16,086 bases of DNA from Acidobacteriota bacterium (GCA_029861655.1 JAOTZA010000038.1:1-16086); one strand, 5' to 3'; positions 7,378-14,106 are shown, numbered from the stretch's first letter. Made by a program: numbers and translations. Notes: generated from the letters alone by a model not told the origin.

Positions 7378-8268
7378 ATGGCAATAACCGAGAAACAGCG
7401 AAAAGCCCCCAACGGCATTCTGGTCCTGGTCATCCTTCTCGTCTTCCTGGGTCTGACGATTTGGAGCTTTGTTGGCACGATCCAGGATCTGAACCGCCAC
7501 GACGGCTCGCTGGTGAGCCTGGTCGGCCATCTTCTTGTCTTCGCCTTCCTCTGCTTCCTGATGGCCGGGCTCTTCACGGTCAACCCCAACGAAGGCAAGG
7601 TCCTGCAGCTCTTCGGCCGTTACACGGGAACTGTGCGCCACCCCGGGCTGCGCTGGGCCAATCCGTTCTACACCAAGCGGCGAGTATCTCTCCGGGTGCG
7701 GAACTTCGAGACCGGCAAACTCAAGGTTAATGACCAGCGCGGCAACCCGATCGAGATCGCCGCGGTGGTTGTCTGGAAGGTGACGGATACCGCCGAAGCG
7801 GTCTTCGAGGTCGACGACTTCGAGAACTATGTCCACGTGCAGAGCGAGGCGGCGCTCCGGAGCCTGGCGACCGCCTACCCTTACGATGTGTTCGACGAGG
7901 GCGAGGTTTCTCTGGTGAGCCATGGGATGGAGATCTCGGAGCGGCTCCGAGTCGAGATCCACAACCGACTCGAAAAGGCAGGCGTCAAGGTAGTCGAAGC
8001 CCGCATGAGCCACCTGGCGTACTCGCCCGAGATCGCCGGAGCGATGCTCCAGAGGCAACAGGCGGCGGCGGTCATCGCCGCGCGCAAGAAGATCGTCGAA
8101 GGCGCGGTGGGCATGGTCGACAATGCGATCGAGCTTCTCTCGCAGCAGAAGGTGCTCGAGCTCGACGAGGAACGCAAGGCGGCCATGGTGTCGAACCTTC
8201 TGGTGGTGCTCTGCAGCGACACTCGGCCGCAGCCGGTGGTCAACGCGGGCACGCTCTACGGCGGCTGA
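7378..8268 (+). CDS. Two-TM SPFH/band 7 membrane protein
   Basis: 296 residues. Two predicted membrane helices (about 13-33 and 46-68) precede an SPFH domain (about 66-215: NPNEGKVLQLFGRYTGTVRHPG, here cited by its first and last residues, then IAAVVVWKV and YSPEIAGAMLQRQQAAAVIA as the family's signature end). The helical tail (220-275) suits oligomerisation; the protein ends LYGG. SPFH proteins organise membrane microdomains or act as scaffolds for proteases. Unlike HflK/HflC it has a double-TM anchor and no ftsH or NfeD partner beside it. The start is ATG 7378 with AGGAGG six bases before; an upstream in-frame TTG at 7351 lies inside the -10 element. The RHH gene follows after 32 bases. Confidence 0.88.
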   Translation: MAITEKQRKAPNGILVLVILLVFLGLTIWSFVGTIQDLNRHDGSLVSLVGHLLVFAFLCFLMAGLFTVNPNEGKVLQLFGRYTGTVRHPGLRWANPFYTKRRVSLRVRNFETGKLKVNDQRGNPIEIAAVVVWKVTDTAEAVFEVDDFENYVHVQSEAALRSLATAYPYDVFDEGEVSLVSHGMEISERLRVEIHNRLEKAGVKVVEARMSHLAYSPEIAGAMLQRQQAAAVIAARKKIVEGAVGMVDNAIELLSQQKVLELDEERKAAMVSNLLVVLCSDTRPQPVVNAGTLYGG

Positions 8269-8300
8269 GTTCGAACGACGAGGGGGACGGGTAGGAGTCC

Positions 8301-8477
8301 GTGGCGAAACGCAAGGCCTTTCTGGTGCGGTTGGATCCCAAGATCCACGACGCTCTACGCCGCTGGGCGGATGGCGAGCTGAGAAGCTTGAACGCCCAGG
8401 TCGAGTTCCTGCTCCGCCGGGCCTTGGTCGAGGCGGGGCGGCTCCCGGGGAAAGGTGGCGAGGGCGGCGACAAGTAG
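8301..8477 (+). CDS. Small Arc-type ribbon-helix-helix DNA-binding protein
   Basis: 58 residues, starting MAKRKAFLVRLDPKIHDALR. The pattern is that of the Arc/CopG/MetJ fold: a short strand with alternating outward residues (KAFLVRL, 5-11), helix A (DPKIHDALRRWADGE), and helix B beginning SLNAQVEFLLRRAL. The tail is Gly/Lys rich. Such proteins bind DNA as dimers through the paired strands. GTG at 8301 must be the start or precede it, because TAG at 8292 closes the frame just upstream; GGAG lies close before it. It shares the transcript with the SPFH gene. No toxin gene is adjacent, so an antitoxin role is not supported; a repressor of its own promoter or a partner of the SPFH protein is more likely. 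Confidence 0.82.
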   Translation: MAKRKAFLVRLDPKIHDALRRWADGELRSLNAQVEFLLRRALVEAGRLPGKGGEGGDK

Positions 8478-8520
8478 CGACCGCACTTGTGGCAGCCGAT
8501 CTCGCACTCACGAGGCGACC

Positions 8521-8595
8521 GATTCAGAGCGCAGGTAATCCTAGGCGCCGTGCGGTCGCTCCGTGCTTGGATCGCCTCGCGCTCGCGACGGCTCG
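8521..8595 (+). repeat. Dispersed intergenic repeat, copy C
   Basis: Best full-length partner of 6508-6580. It starts GATTCAGAGCGCAGGTAATC and contains CCGTGCTTGGATCGCC, matching CCGTGCTCGGATCGCC in copy B. It begins 43 bases after the RHH stop, nearly the same offset as copy B from dacB. Confidence 0.65.
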
Positions 8596-8627
8596 GAGGT
8601 CGTACCGCGGAGCTGGCCCGCCGAATC

Positions 8628-8644
8628 TCGGGGACTGTCCCCGA
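8628..8644. terminator. Palindromic hairpin TCGGGGA-CTG-TCCCCGA
   Basis: A perfect 7-bp stem with a 3-base loop, 7 bases beyond the stop of the minus-strand acyltransferase gene and between two convergent genes. On the minus strand it reads GGGGACAGTCCCC, which resembles REP-type palindromes that recur in some bacterial genomes. It could end transcription from both sides or be one unit of a repeat family. Confidence 0.45.
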
Positions 8645-8651
8645 ACTCCGA

Positions 8652-9383
8652 TCACCGGCGCTCGACGGTCTCGATTTCCTGACGGAGCTTCAGGATTCTT
8701 TCGGCGGGGTAGACCCCGGCGCGGAGCTGAAGCCCCGGGTAGAGTTGACTGCGGCGGCCGACGATCGTGCCCGGGTGGAGGACACAGTTGCAACCGGTCT
8801 TTACCTCATCGCCGAGGATCGCGCCGAGTTTTCTCGACTCGGTGCCGATCGGGTCGCCGGGCATCCCGTTTGGATCGGGAGGGAAAGCCGGAATGTGGAT
8901 CTCGCGGCCATCGTGACGGAAGTTCGAGAGAATGGTGCCAGCGCCGAGATTGACCCGTTCTCCCAGAATCGAATCCCCGACGTAGTTCAAATGAGGAGCC
9001 GCCGCACCGTCGAGAAGAATCGAGTGCTTGACCTCGGTCGAGGCTCCGATGATGCACCCGTCGCCGATCCAGACGCCACCACGAAGATACGCGCCCGGGC
9101 GGATCTGAACGTCGTTGCCAATACGAATCGGCCCCTCGATCACCACGCCGGGGTGAATCCGCGCGCCCTTGCCGATCGAGATGCGGTTGCCCATCAGGTG
9201 GATGTCCGGTCCGAGGCGGGTTCGGATGTCCTCGTGTGGCAGTTCCGCCAGGATTTCGTTGAGAGTCGTCGTCACCAGAGCCCAGGGGGCGCCGGACTCC
9301 AAGTGGCCCGAGAGCTCTTTGGGGAGGAGGGAAAAGAGTGGCGGCAGCTCGACTGCCTTGGCCATAGCCGGCTCCATCGCCAT
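8652..9383 (-). CDS. GlmU C-terminal-like left-handed beta-helix acyltransferase
   Basis: 243 residues. After about 60 mixed residues the protein is made of hexapeptide repeats (IGKGARIHPGVVIEGPIRIG, then IRPGAY, WIGDGC and so on). HLNYVGD (131-137) and LGERVNLGAGTILSN (140-154) match the acetyltransferase half of GlmU, where the equivalent His is catalytic. The nucleotidyltransferase half of GlmU is missing, so it is a stand-alone transferase, probably acting on an amino sugar-phosphate or nucleotide sugar; the substrate is unknown. The frame stays open upstream to 9785 on the minus strand, but GGAGG at 9392-9396 and TATAAT at 9408-9413 place the start at ATG 9383, with ATG 9377 and 9365 as alternatives. 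Confidence 0.83.
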   Translation of the reverse strand: MAMEPAMAKAVELPPLFSLLPKELSGHLESGAPWALVTTTLNEILAELPHEDIRTRLGPDIHLMGNRISIGKGARIHPGVVIEGPIRIGNDVQIRPGAYLRGGVWIGDGCIIGASTEVKHSILLDGAAAPHLNYVGDSILGERVNLGAGTILSNFRHDGREIHIPAFPPDPNGMPGDPIGTESRKLGAILGDEVKTGCNCVLHPGTIVGRRSQLYPGLQLRAGVYPAERILKLRQEIETVERR

Positions 9384-9407
9384 CACCGATCCCTCCGCAT
9401 AAAGGCG

Positions 9408-9413
9408 ATTATA
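9408..9413 (-). promoter_or_regulatory. -10 element of the acyltransferase gene
   Basis: A perfect TATAAT on the minus strand, with transcription expected near 9401 and a leader of under 20 bases carrying GGAGG. No good -35 is seen; the region where it would lie falls in repeat copy D. The element helps decide the gene's start. Confidence 0.45.
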
Positions 9414-9426
9414 GGCCTGCTCCGGT

Positions 9427-9474
9427 TCCGGACCGATACAGAGCGTGGTCATCCTGCGCGCGACGTTCTCGGCC
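9427..9474 (+). repeat. Dispersed intergenic repeat, copy D
   Basis: Shares TCCGGACCGATAC and GAGCG(T/C)GGT with copy A, and GATCCTGCGCGCG-like sequence (CATCCTGCGCGCG here) with copy B. It sits between divergent genes, beside the acyltransferase promoter, rather than after a stop codon like the other three. Confidence 0.55.
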
Positions 9475-9543
9475 GCGGGGCCCCGGCTACGGGCCGGTTT
9501 CCCACGGTGCTCGCGAAGGCTGCGCTCCGCGGGAGCCCTCCGG

Positions 9544-9573
9544 CCCGGCCTCCCCGCGGCCCCCGGCCCGCCC
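9544..9573 (-). other. Potential G-quadruplex on the minus strand before the glycosylase gene
   Basis: Five C-runs of 3, 4, 5, 3 and 3 bases (9544, 9552, 9560, 9567, 9571) are separated by 5, 4, 2 and 1 bases. On the minus strand this meets the usual G3+N1-7 pattern. It ends 22 bases before the glycosylase ATG. In GC-rich DNA such patterns also arise by chance. Confidence 0.4.
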
Positions 9574-9595
9574 GTCTTCCCTTGGGCCGCGGCGC

Positions 9596-10210
9596 ATGAG
9601 CCGCTTCCGCGTTCTCCCCGGCTCGTTCTATCGCCGCGACGGCGAGACCGTGGCGCGGGAGCTTCTCGGCCGGTACCTCGTGCGCCGCCAAGATGGTTCC
9701 CGCCTGACGCTCCGCATCGTCGAGACCGAGGCCTATCTGGGTGAAGGCGACCGGGCGAGCCACGCTTGGCGCGGTCAGCGAACACCCAGGACCAAGACCC
9801 TCTTCCGCGCCGGCGGCTGCGCCTATGTCTACTTCATCTACGGCATCCACCACATGTTCAACGTGGTGGCTGCTGAGGAGGGTGTGGCGCACGCCGTTCT
9901 GGTGCGCGCGGGGGAGCCGGTCGAGGGGGTCGAAAGGATGGCTAGCAACCGCGGGCTGGGTTGCAAAATGCGCCCGGGCGCCGTTGCGGGCGGACCGGGG
10001 CGGTTGTGCCAGGCGCTCGTGATCGACCGCGGCTACGACGGCGTGGGTTTATCCCGCGGCGAGTTGGTGATTACGCGCGGTGAACCCGTGGACCGTCGCG
10101 GCACTGCCGTCGGTCCACGCATCGGCGTCGACTACGCGGCGGAAGCGGCTGCGTGGCCGCTCCGGTTTGCCGAGAGGGAGAACCGGCATGTGTCGCGGCC
10201 GAGGCTCTGA
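9596..10210 (+). CDS. 3-methyladenine DNA glycosylase, AAG/MPG family
   Basis: 204 residues, the usual length for bacterial members. It removes alkylated or deaminated purines from DNA in base excision repair. VETEAY (42-47) holds the catalytic Glu (E45) and the stacking Tyr (Y47) matching human E125 and Y127; H56 in RASHAWRG matches H136 and Y79 in AYVYFIYG matches Y159. GQRTPRT follows as in the family. The ATG at 9596 has no visible Shine-Dalgarno and is preceded by about 110 very C-rich bases. The gene is convergent with the small membrane protein gene that ends 58 bases downstream. Confidence 0.93.
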   Translation: MSRFRVLPGSFYRRDGETVARELLGRYLVRRQDGSRLTLRIVETEAYLGEGDRASHAWRGQRTPRTKTLFRAGGCAYVYFIYGIHHMFNVVAAEEGVAHAVLVRAGEPVEGVERMASNRGLGCKMRPGAVAGGPGRLCQALVIDRGYDGVGLSRGELVITRGEPVDRRGTAVGPRIGVDYAAEAAAWPLRFAERENRHVSRPRL

Positions 10211-10268
10211 CCCGAAACCCTGTTGGAGTACCAGCCGCCCCGGCGCTCGGCCACTGCCGGCCAGTCGG

Positions 10269-10538
10269 CTACCCCTTATCGAACGCGTTCGTCAGGTACT
10301 TGCTGAACCACACCTTGTGGAACAGCAGGAGTACCGCAAACACAGCGAGCGCGACCAGGAGACTCGGTACGGCGGTGAGCGGCAGTGCGAAGAAGACGCC
10401 GCCGGCAAAGCACAGATAACCAAAGTAGGCGGGGAGGTCGACCGGGAAGAAGTAGTCGATCAGCACGAGTACGATGGCGAGGCCGAAGAGGATCTCCATG
10501 GCCGGCCAGTCGGAGAGCCAGAGCAGAAAATCTGTCAT
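10269..10538 (-). CDS. Small three-TM membrane protein, possibly NfeD-like
   Basis: 89 residues with three hydrophobic segments (about 15-31, 37-54 and 57-73) and a basic C-terminal end (FHKVWFSKYLTNAFDKG). The order LxxVLVLIDYFFP then GYLCFAGGVFFAL recalls the membrane part of NfeD proteins, which partner SPFH proteins, but the soluble OB domain is absent, and the resemblance is too weak to name it. It starts 11 bases after the DUF4388 stop and closes the four-gene minus-strand run. No strong ribosome site is seen, so coupling to the upstream gene is likely. Confidence 0.7.
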   Translation of the reverse strand: MTDFLLWLSDWPAMEILFGLAIVLVLIDYFFPVDLPAYFGYLCFAGGVFFALPLTAVPSLLVALAVFAVLLLFHKVWFSKYLTNAFDKG

Positions 10539-10549
10539 TGCTTTTGTAC

Positions 10550-11674
10550 CTACTGCGTAAGAGTAATGTAGCCCACCCGCACGAGGCGGCGAAACACCAG
10601 CAAAGCGTCGAGGGAGCTCATGGGGCTGATCTTGACGATGGTCTGGAGGTCGTAGGTGCCGTTGACCCTGCTGAGAACGAATCCTTCTTCGGGCGAGATG
10701 TCGCGCCGCGGAAGCTCCTCTAGGTTCTGCGCCAGGTTGGGGACGGCCTTTCCCACGACACCCTCGGCTTCGAGCATCTGATGGATCTTCTTCTCGGCGC
10801 TCTCGACCTTGTGACGGGTTTTCTGGTTGTTGGGCGCCAAGCTCAAGGCCGCGCGAAAGTGACGCATAGCCGCGGTGTAGTCGCGGTCATCCAAAAGGTC
10901 TTCCCCTATGCTCAAGAGCGAGTCGGTATCTACTGGTCGCTCGCCGGCAGCTTCGGTTACCGAGCGTCGTTCCGACCGCGGCCGGATGAGCTTGACCCCA
11001 CCCTTCCGGGCTTGTTCGTAGGCCACGCGCCAGACGTGGTAGTCGCCGGAATGCGAGTGAAGGGCGATGTCTTCGAGGCTCCGGTCGTCATCGATAAGGC
11101 TCAGAATCCTTTCCGACATCGGGTCGTCGGGGTCGGGCTCTAGCGGTCCCACCGCCACCGGTACCACCCGGTTCGAAGGGATGGCGCTGCGCAACATGCG
11201 CCACTTGTCGATGCGATGAACGCCTTCAAGGATCAGCTTGCTCAGGTTGATGGTCAGGGGCACCATCGCGAATTGGGGTAGTTCGCCGTCCAGGAAGTGG
11301 AAGTCTCCCTCTTCCCAGGTGAAAATCTCGTAGACGGTCTCCTCACTCTTCAGGCGCAGCATGTCGTCGAGGGCGCTCTCGGAGATTGCGTTGATGGTGA
11401 CGAGGATCTTGCCGAGGAGCATTTTGTTGACGTCCTGCAGCGACATCGCCTCCGCCAGCGCGGCTTCGTCGATGTAGCCGCGGCCGACCAGGAAATGACC
11501 CAGGTATTCTTTCGGGTCGCTCGACGCCGTCGCGATGACGTTGCCTTTTTCGAAGAAGATCCGTTTCTGGACTTCCGAGTTGGCGACCACGAGCGTGCCG
11601 GTCTTGGCGCCATTGGCGAGCCACTGCAAAAGCTCGGAGAGCTCCATGGTGCGCAGATTTCCGGTGATACTCAT
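10550..11674 (-). CDS. DUF4388 (PATAN) signalling protein with TPR
   Basis: 374 residues. The N-terminal ~160 residues match DUF4388 in style: MSITGNLRTMELSELLQWL, then GTLVV, KRIFFEKGNVIATASSDP, LGHFLV and the closing TWEEGDFHFLDGELP. A tetratricopeptide-like helix pair lies at about 253-283 (GEDLLDDRDYTAAMRHFRAA). Two helical modules look alike: 186-230 (MSERILSLIDDDRSLEDIAL) and 326-371 (ISPEEGFVLSRVNGTYDLQT), each ending in a G-V/Y-hydrophobic turn. DUF4388 proteins occur in gliding, chemosensory and two-component contexts, but no catalytic residues exist. The gene lies 37 bases after glpX on the same strand. Confidence 0.85.
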   Translation of the reverse strand: MSITGNLRTMELSELLQWLANGAKTGTLVVANSEVQKRIFFEKGNVIATASSDPKEYLGHFLVGRGYIDEAALAEAMSLQDVNKMLLGKILVTINAISESALDDMLRLKSEETVYEIFTWEEGDFHFLDGELPQFAMVPLTINLSKLILEGVHRIDKWRMLRSAIPSNRVVPVAVGPLEPDPDDPMSERILSLIDDDRSLEDIALHSHSGDYHVWRVAYEQARKGGVKLIRPRSERRSVTEAAGERPVDTDSLLSIGEDLLDDRDYTAAMRHFRAALSLAPNNQKTRHKVESAEKKIHQMLEAEGVVGKAVPNLAQNLEELPRRDISPEEGFVLSRVNGTYDLQTIVKISPMSSLDALLVFRRLVRVGYITLTQ

Positions 11675-11711
11675 GAGGGACGTTCCGCAGGGAATCCGGG
11701 GGTCGGCTGAA

Positions 11712-12698
11712 TCACTGAAAGATCACCGAGGACTCCAGATCCTGCCGGTGGATGGTGTCGATAAAGCGGATGATCTTTCGGTGCAGCACCATGAAAAGAG
11801 TCGAGGTGCGGTAGCCGCCGCCAAAGAAACGAACCCCCCTCTGCAGTTGGCCACCGGTGACCCCGGTCGAACAGAACAGGAGGTTATTGCCGGGGGCGAG
11901 GTCCTCGCGGGTGAGCAAGGCGTCGATGTTCTCGGAAAGCCCCAGGTCGGCGACCCGCTGTTTCTGATCGTCGCCGATCGGCTTGAGCCGCGCGAAGATC
12001 TCGCCGCCCAAGCAGCGCATCGCCGCCGCCGTGATGACTCCTTCGGGCGCGCCGCCGATTCCCATGACGGCGTGGATCTCCGTGCCACGAACCGCCGCCG
12101 CGATGCCGGCGGAGAGGTCGCCGTCTCCGATGAGGCGGATGCGCGCGCCGGCCTGCCGGATGTCGGCAATGAGCCGTTCGTGCCGTTCTCGCTCGAGAAC
12201 GACGATCGTGAGCTCGTTGATCTCCCGACCAAACGCGTCGGCGAGATGACGGAGGTTTTCACTGACCGGGGCGTCTAGATGTATGGGCGCCTTACGCGCG
12301 GTCGGTCCTACGACGATCTTGTCCATGTAGATGTCGGGGGCATGGAGCAGGCCGCCGGTTTCGGACGCGGCCAGTACCGCGATGGCACCGGGTTCGCCGG
12401 TGGCGCACAGATTGGTTCCTTCCAGGGGGTCGACCGCGATGTCGATCATGGGCCCCTCACCCTCTTTGAGCCCGCCTACCTCTTCGCCGACGTAGAGCAT
12501 CGGAGCCTTGTCGCGCTCGCCTTCGCCGATGACCACACGCCCGGCCATCGGCATCTTTCCCAATTCTTCCCGCATCGCTTCCACGGCGACCCGGTCCGAG
12601 CCCTTGCGGTCCCCCAGGCCCATGGTGTGAGCCGCCGCGACCGCGGCCAGCTCGGTGACTCGGACAAAGCCGAGCTCCAGCGCTGAGTCGATGGTCAT
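11712..12698 (-). CDS. glpX: Class II fructose-1,6-bisphosphatase GlpX
   Basis: 328 residues, close to the E. coli enzyme. It hydrolyses fructose 1,6-bisphosphate to fructose 6-phosphate in gluconeogenesis; some relatives also accept sedoheptulose 1,7-bisphosphate. Typical motifs are RVTELAA near the start, VIGEGERDKAPMLYVGE (56-72), DIAVDPLEGTN (86-96) with the metal-binding Asp and Glu, and GIGGAPEGVITAA. GTG at 12707 overlaps the dehydrogenase stop by four bases (GTGA), but GGAG stands nine bases before ATG 12698, which also matches the family's N-terminus better, so the ATG is taken. Either way the two genes are translationally coupled. Confidence 0.93.
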   Translation of the reverse strand: MTIDSALELGFVRVTELAAVAAAHTMGLGDRKGSDRVAVEAMREELGKMPMAGRVVIGEGERDKAPMLYVGEEVGGLKEGEGPMIDIAVDPLEGTNLCATGEPGAIAVLAASETGGLLHAPDIYMDKIVVGPTARKAPIHLDAPVSENLRHLADAFGREINELTIVVLERERHERLIADIRQAGARIRLIGDGDLSAGIAAAVRGTEIHAVMGIGGAPEGVITAAAMRCLGGEIFARLKPIGDDQKQRVADLGLSENIDALLTREDLAPGNNLLFCSTGVTGGQLQRGVRFFGGGYRTSTLFMVLHRKIIRFIDTIHRQDLESSVIFQ

Positions 12699-12703
12699 CG
12701 GCG

Positions 12704-13951
12704 TCACTCCCGGGCCGCAGCCGCTTCCTTTTGCGGTCTCTCGGCCGACGGGGCCGCCGGCTCCGTCGCCGCCGCCACCGGCGGATTGAAGGCTGGGATA
12801 CCGGTGATCGACTCGCCGATGATCAGGCTATGAATATCGTGCGTGCCTTCGTAGGTGAATACCGACTCGATGTTGAGCATATGGCGGATGACCGGGTAGT
12901 CGTCAACGATTCCGTTGGCGCCGAGGATGTCTCGCGCCCGCTTGGCACATTCGCGGGCCACCCAAACGTTGTTTCTCTTGCCCATCGAGATGTGCTGGTG
13001 CTTGAGGCGGCCCGCGTCCCTGAGCTGGGCCAGCCGGTGTGCCAGGAGCTGCCCCTTGGTGATCTCGCTCAACATCCACACAAGCTTGTCCTGTACCAGC
13101 TGGTGGGACGCGATCGGTTGACCGCCGAACTGGACGCGCTCTTTGGCGTACTCGAGTGCCGTCGAGTAGCAGTCGATGGCTGCGCCGAGACCACCCCACG
13201 CAATCCCGTAACGCGCCTGGTTGAGGCACATGAGAGCGTTCTTGACGCCCTCGGTCTTGGGGAGCAAGTTGGCCGCCGGGATGCGGCAATCCTGGAAGGA
13301 CAGCTCGGAAGTAGTGGAAGCCCGAAGCGAGAACTTACCGTGCTGATCTCGGGAAGTGAATCCCGGCGTACCCTTCTCGACCAGAAACCCGCGAACGCCA
13401 TCGTCCGTTTTGGCCCACACCACCGCCACGTCGGCCAGGGTGCCGTTGGTGATCCATTGTTTGGATCCGTTGAGAACCCACTCGTCGCCTTGGAGTCTGG
13501 CCGTCGTCAGCATGCCGCTTGGGTTGGAACCGAAGTTGGGCTCGGTCAGACCGAAACACCCGATGGCTTCTCCCGTGGCCATCGGTGGGATCCACCGGTC
13601 GCGCTGTTCCTGCGAACCAAAGGTGTAGATGGGATACATGACGAGAGCGCTCTGGACGGAGACAAAGCTCCGCACCGCCGAGTCGCCACGCTCGAGCTCC
13701 TGCATGATGAGCCCATAGGCGGTGCCGCCGAGCCCGGGCAGGCCATAGTCGCTGAAGCTGGCGCCGAAAAGGTTGAGCGCAGCCATCTGCGGTACGAGTT
13801 CGATGGGGAAGCGCGCCTCGCGGTGACACTCCTCGATAACGGGTTTGACCTGCTCGTCCACGAAGGCGCGGACCGTGTCGCGAACGAGACGTTCTTCTTC
13901 GGTCAATAGAGAGTCGAATTCAACGAAATCGACGCCAGGAAAGCGGCTCAA
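12704..13951 (-). CDS. Acyl-CoA dehydrogenase, glutaryl-CoA dehydrogenase-like
   Basis: 415 residues. FAD enzyme that oxidises an acyl-CoA to its enoyl-CoA; the closest family known to me is glutaryl-CoA dehydrogenase of lysine and tryptophan breakdown. Shared with it are R94 in AVRSFVSVQS, GCFGLTEPNFGS (131-142), KFSLRAS (206-212), LNQARYGIAWG (243-253) and the base Glu368 in TYEGTHDIH. Decarboxylation of glutaryl-CoA is inferred. The start is TTG 13951 with AGGAGG six bases before; the open frame continues to 14101 but those residues are unlike the family. A Pro/Ala-rich tail of about 25 residues (from 391) extends past the usual end. First gene of the minus-strand run. Confidence 0.9.
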   Translation of the reverse strand: MSRFPGVDFVEFDSLLTEEERLVRDTVRAFVDEQVKPVIEECHREARFPIELVPQMAALNLFGASFSDYGLPGLGGTAYGLIMQELERGDSAVRSFVSVQSALVMYPIYTFGSQEQRDRWIPPMATGEAIGCFGLTEPNFGSNPSGMLTTARLQGDEWVLNGSKQWITNGTLADVAVVWAKTDDGVRGFLVEKGTPGFTSRDQHGKFSLRASTTSELSFQDCRIPAANLLPKTEGVKNALMCLNQARYGIAWGGLGAAIDCYSTALEYAKERVQFGGQPIASHQLVQDKLVWMLSEITKGQLLAHRLAQLRDAGRLKHQHISMGKRNNVWVARECAKRARDILGANGIVDDYPVIRHMLNIESVFTYEGTHDIHSLIIGESITGIPAFNPPVAAATEPAAPSAERPQKEAAAARE

Positions 13952-13957
13952 GAGGGA

Positions 13958-13963
13958 CCTCCT
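13958..13963 (-). promoter_or_regulatory. Shine-Dalgarno AGGAGG fixing a TTG start
   Basis: A perfect AGGAGG on the minus strand, six bases before TTG 13951. It sets the dehydrogenase start there rather than at an upstream in-frame codon at 14101, which would overlap the divergent small gene. Confidence 0.7.
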
Positions 13964-14061
13964 AGATGATCGGATGGCCGGTGGCTCGTGCCAGACCGGA
14001 GCGGCAGCATAACACGCCTGAACGGTGTGACTTGGGCTACAGGTGGGGGTCGTCGCTGGAG

Positions 14062-14067
14062 TATTAT
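14062..14067 (+). promoter_or_regulatory. Possible -10 before the small basic protein
   Basis: TATTAT stands out in a GC-rich gap about 40 bases upstream of ATG 14107. The nearest TTG-type -35 (TTGGGC, 14032) is 24 bases away, which is too far, so support is weak. Confidence 0.25.
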
Positions 14068-14106
14068 TGCTCGGTGAGCGTGTTCGCAGGGGGAAGCGCA
14101 TGGGCG

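Noticed and set aside
8301..8477. RHH protein as antitoxin of a toxin-antitoxin pair
   Set aside because: The only neighbour in the operon is the SPFH membrane protein; no toxin-like small gene is adjacent.
9384..9785. N-terminal extension of the acyltransferase to 377 residues
   Set aside because: The extension is antisense to the glycosylase gene, Arg/Gly-rich, spans repeat copy D and lies upstream of TATAAT and GGAGG that fit a start at 9383.
10211..10268. Hairpin between the glycosylase and the small membrane gene (ACTG/CAGT arms)
   Set aside because: Only a 4-bp stem, which is expected by chance in this sequence.
13952..14101. Upstream start for the acyl-CoA dehydrogenase
   Set aside because: AGGAGG six bases before TTG 13951 and family alignment fix the start there.
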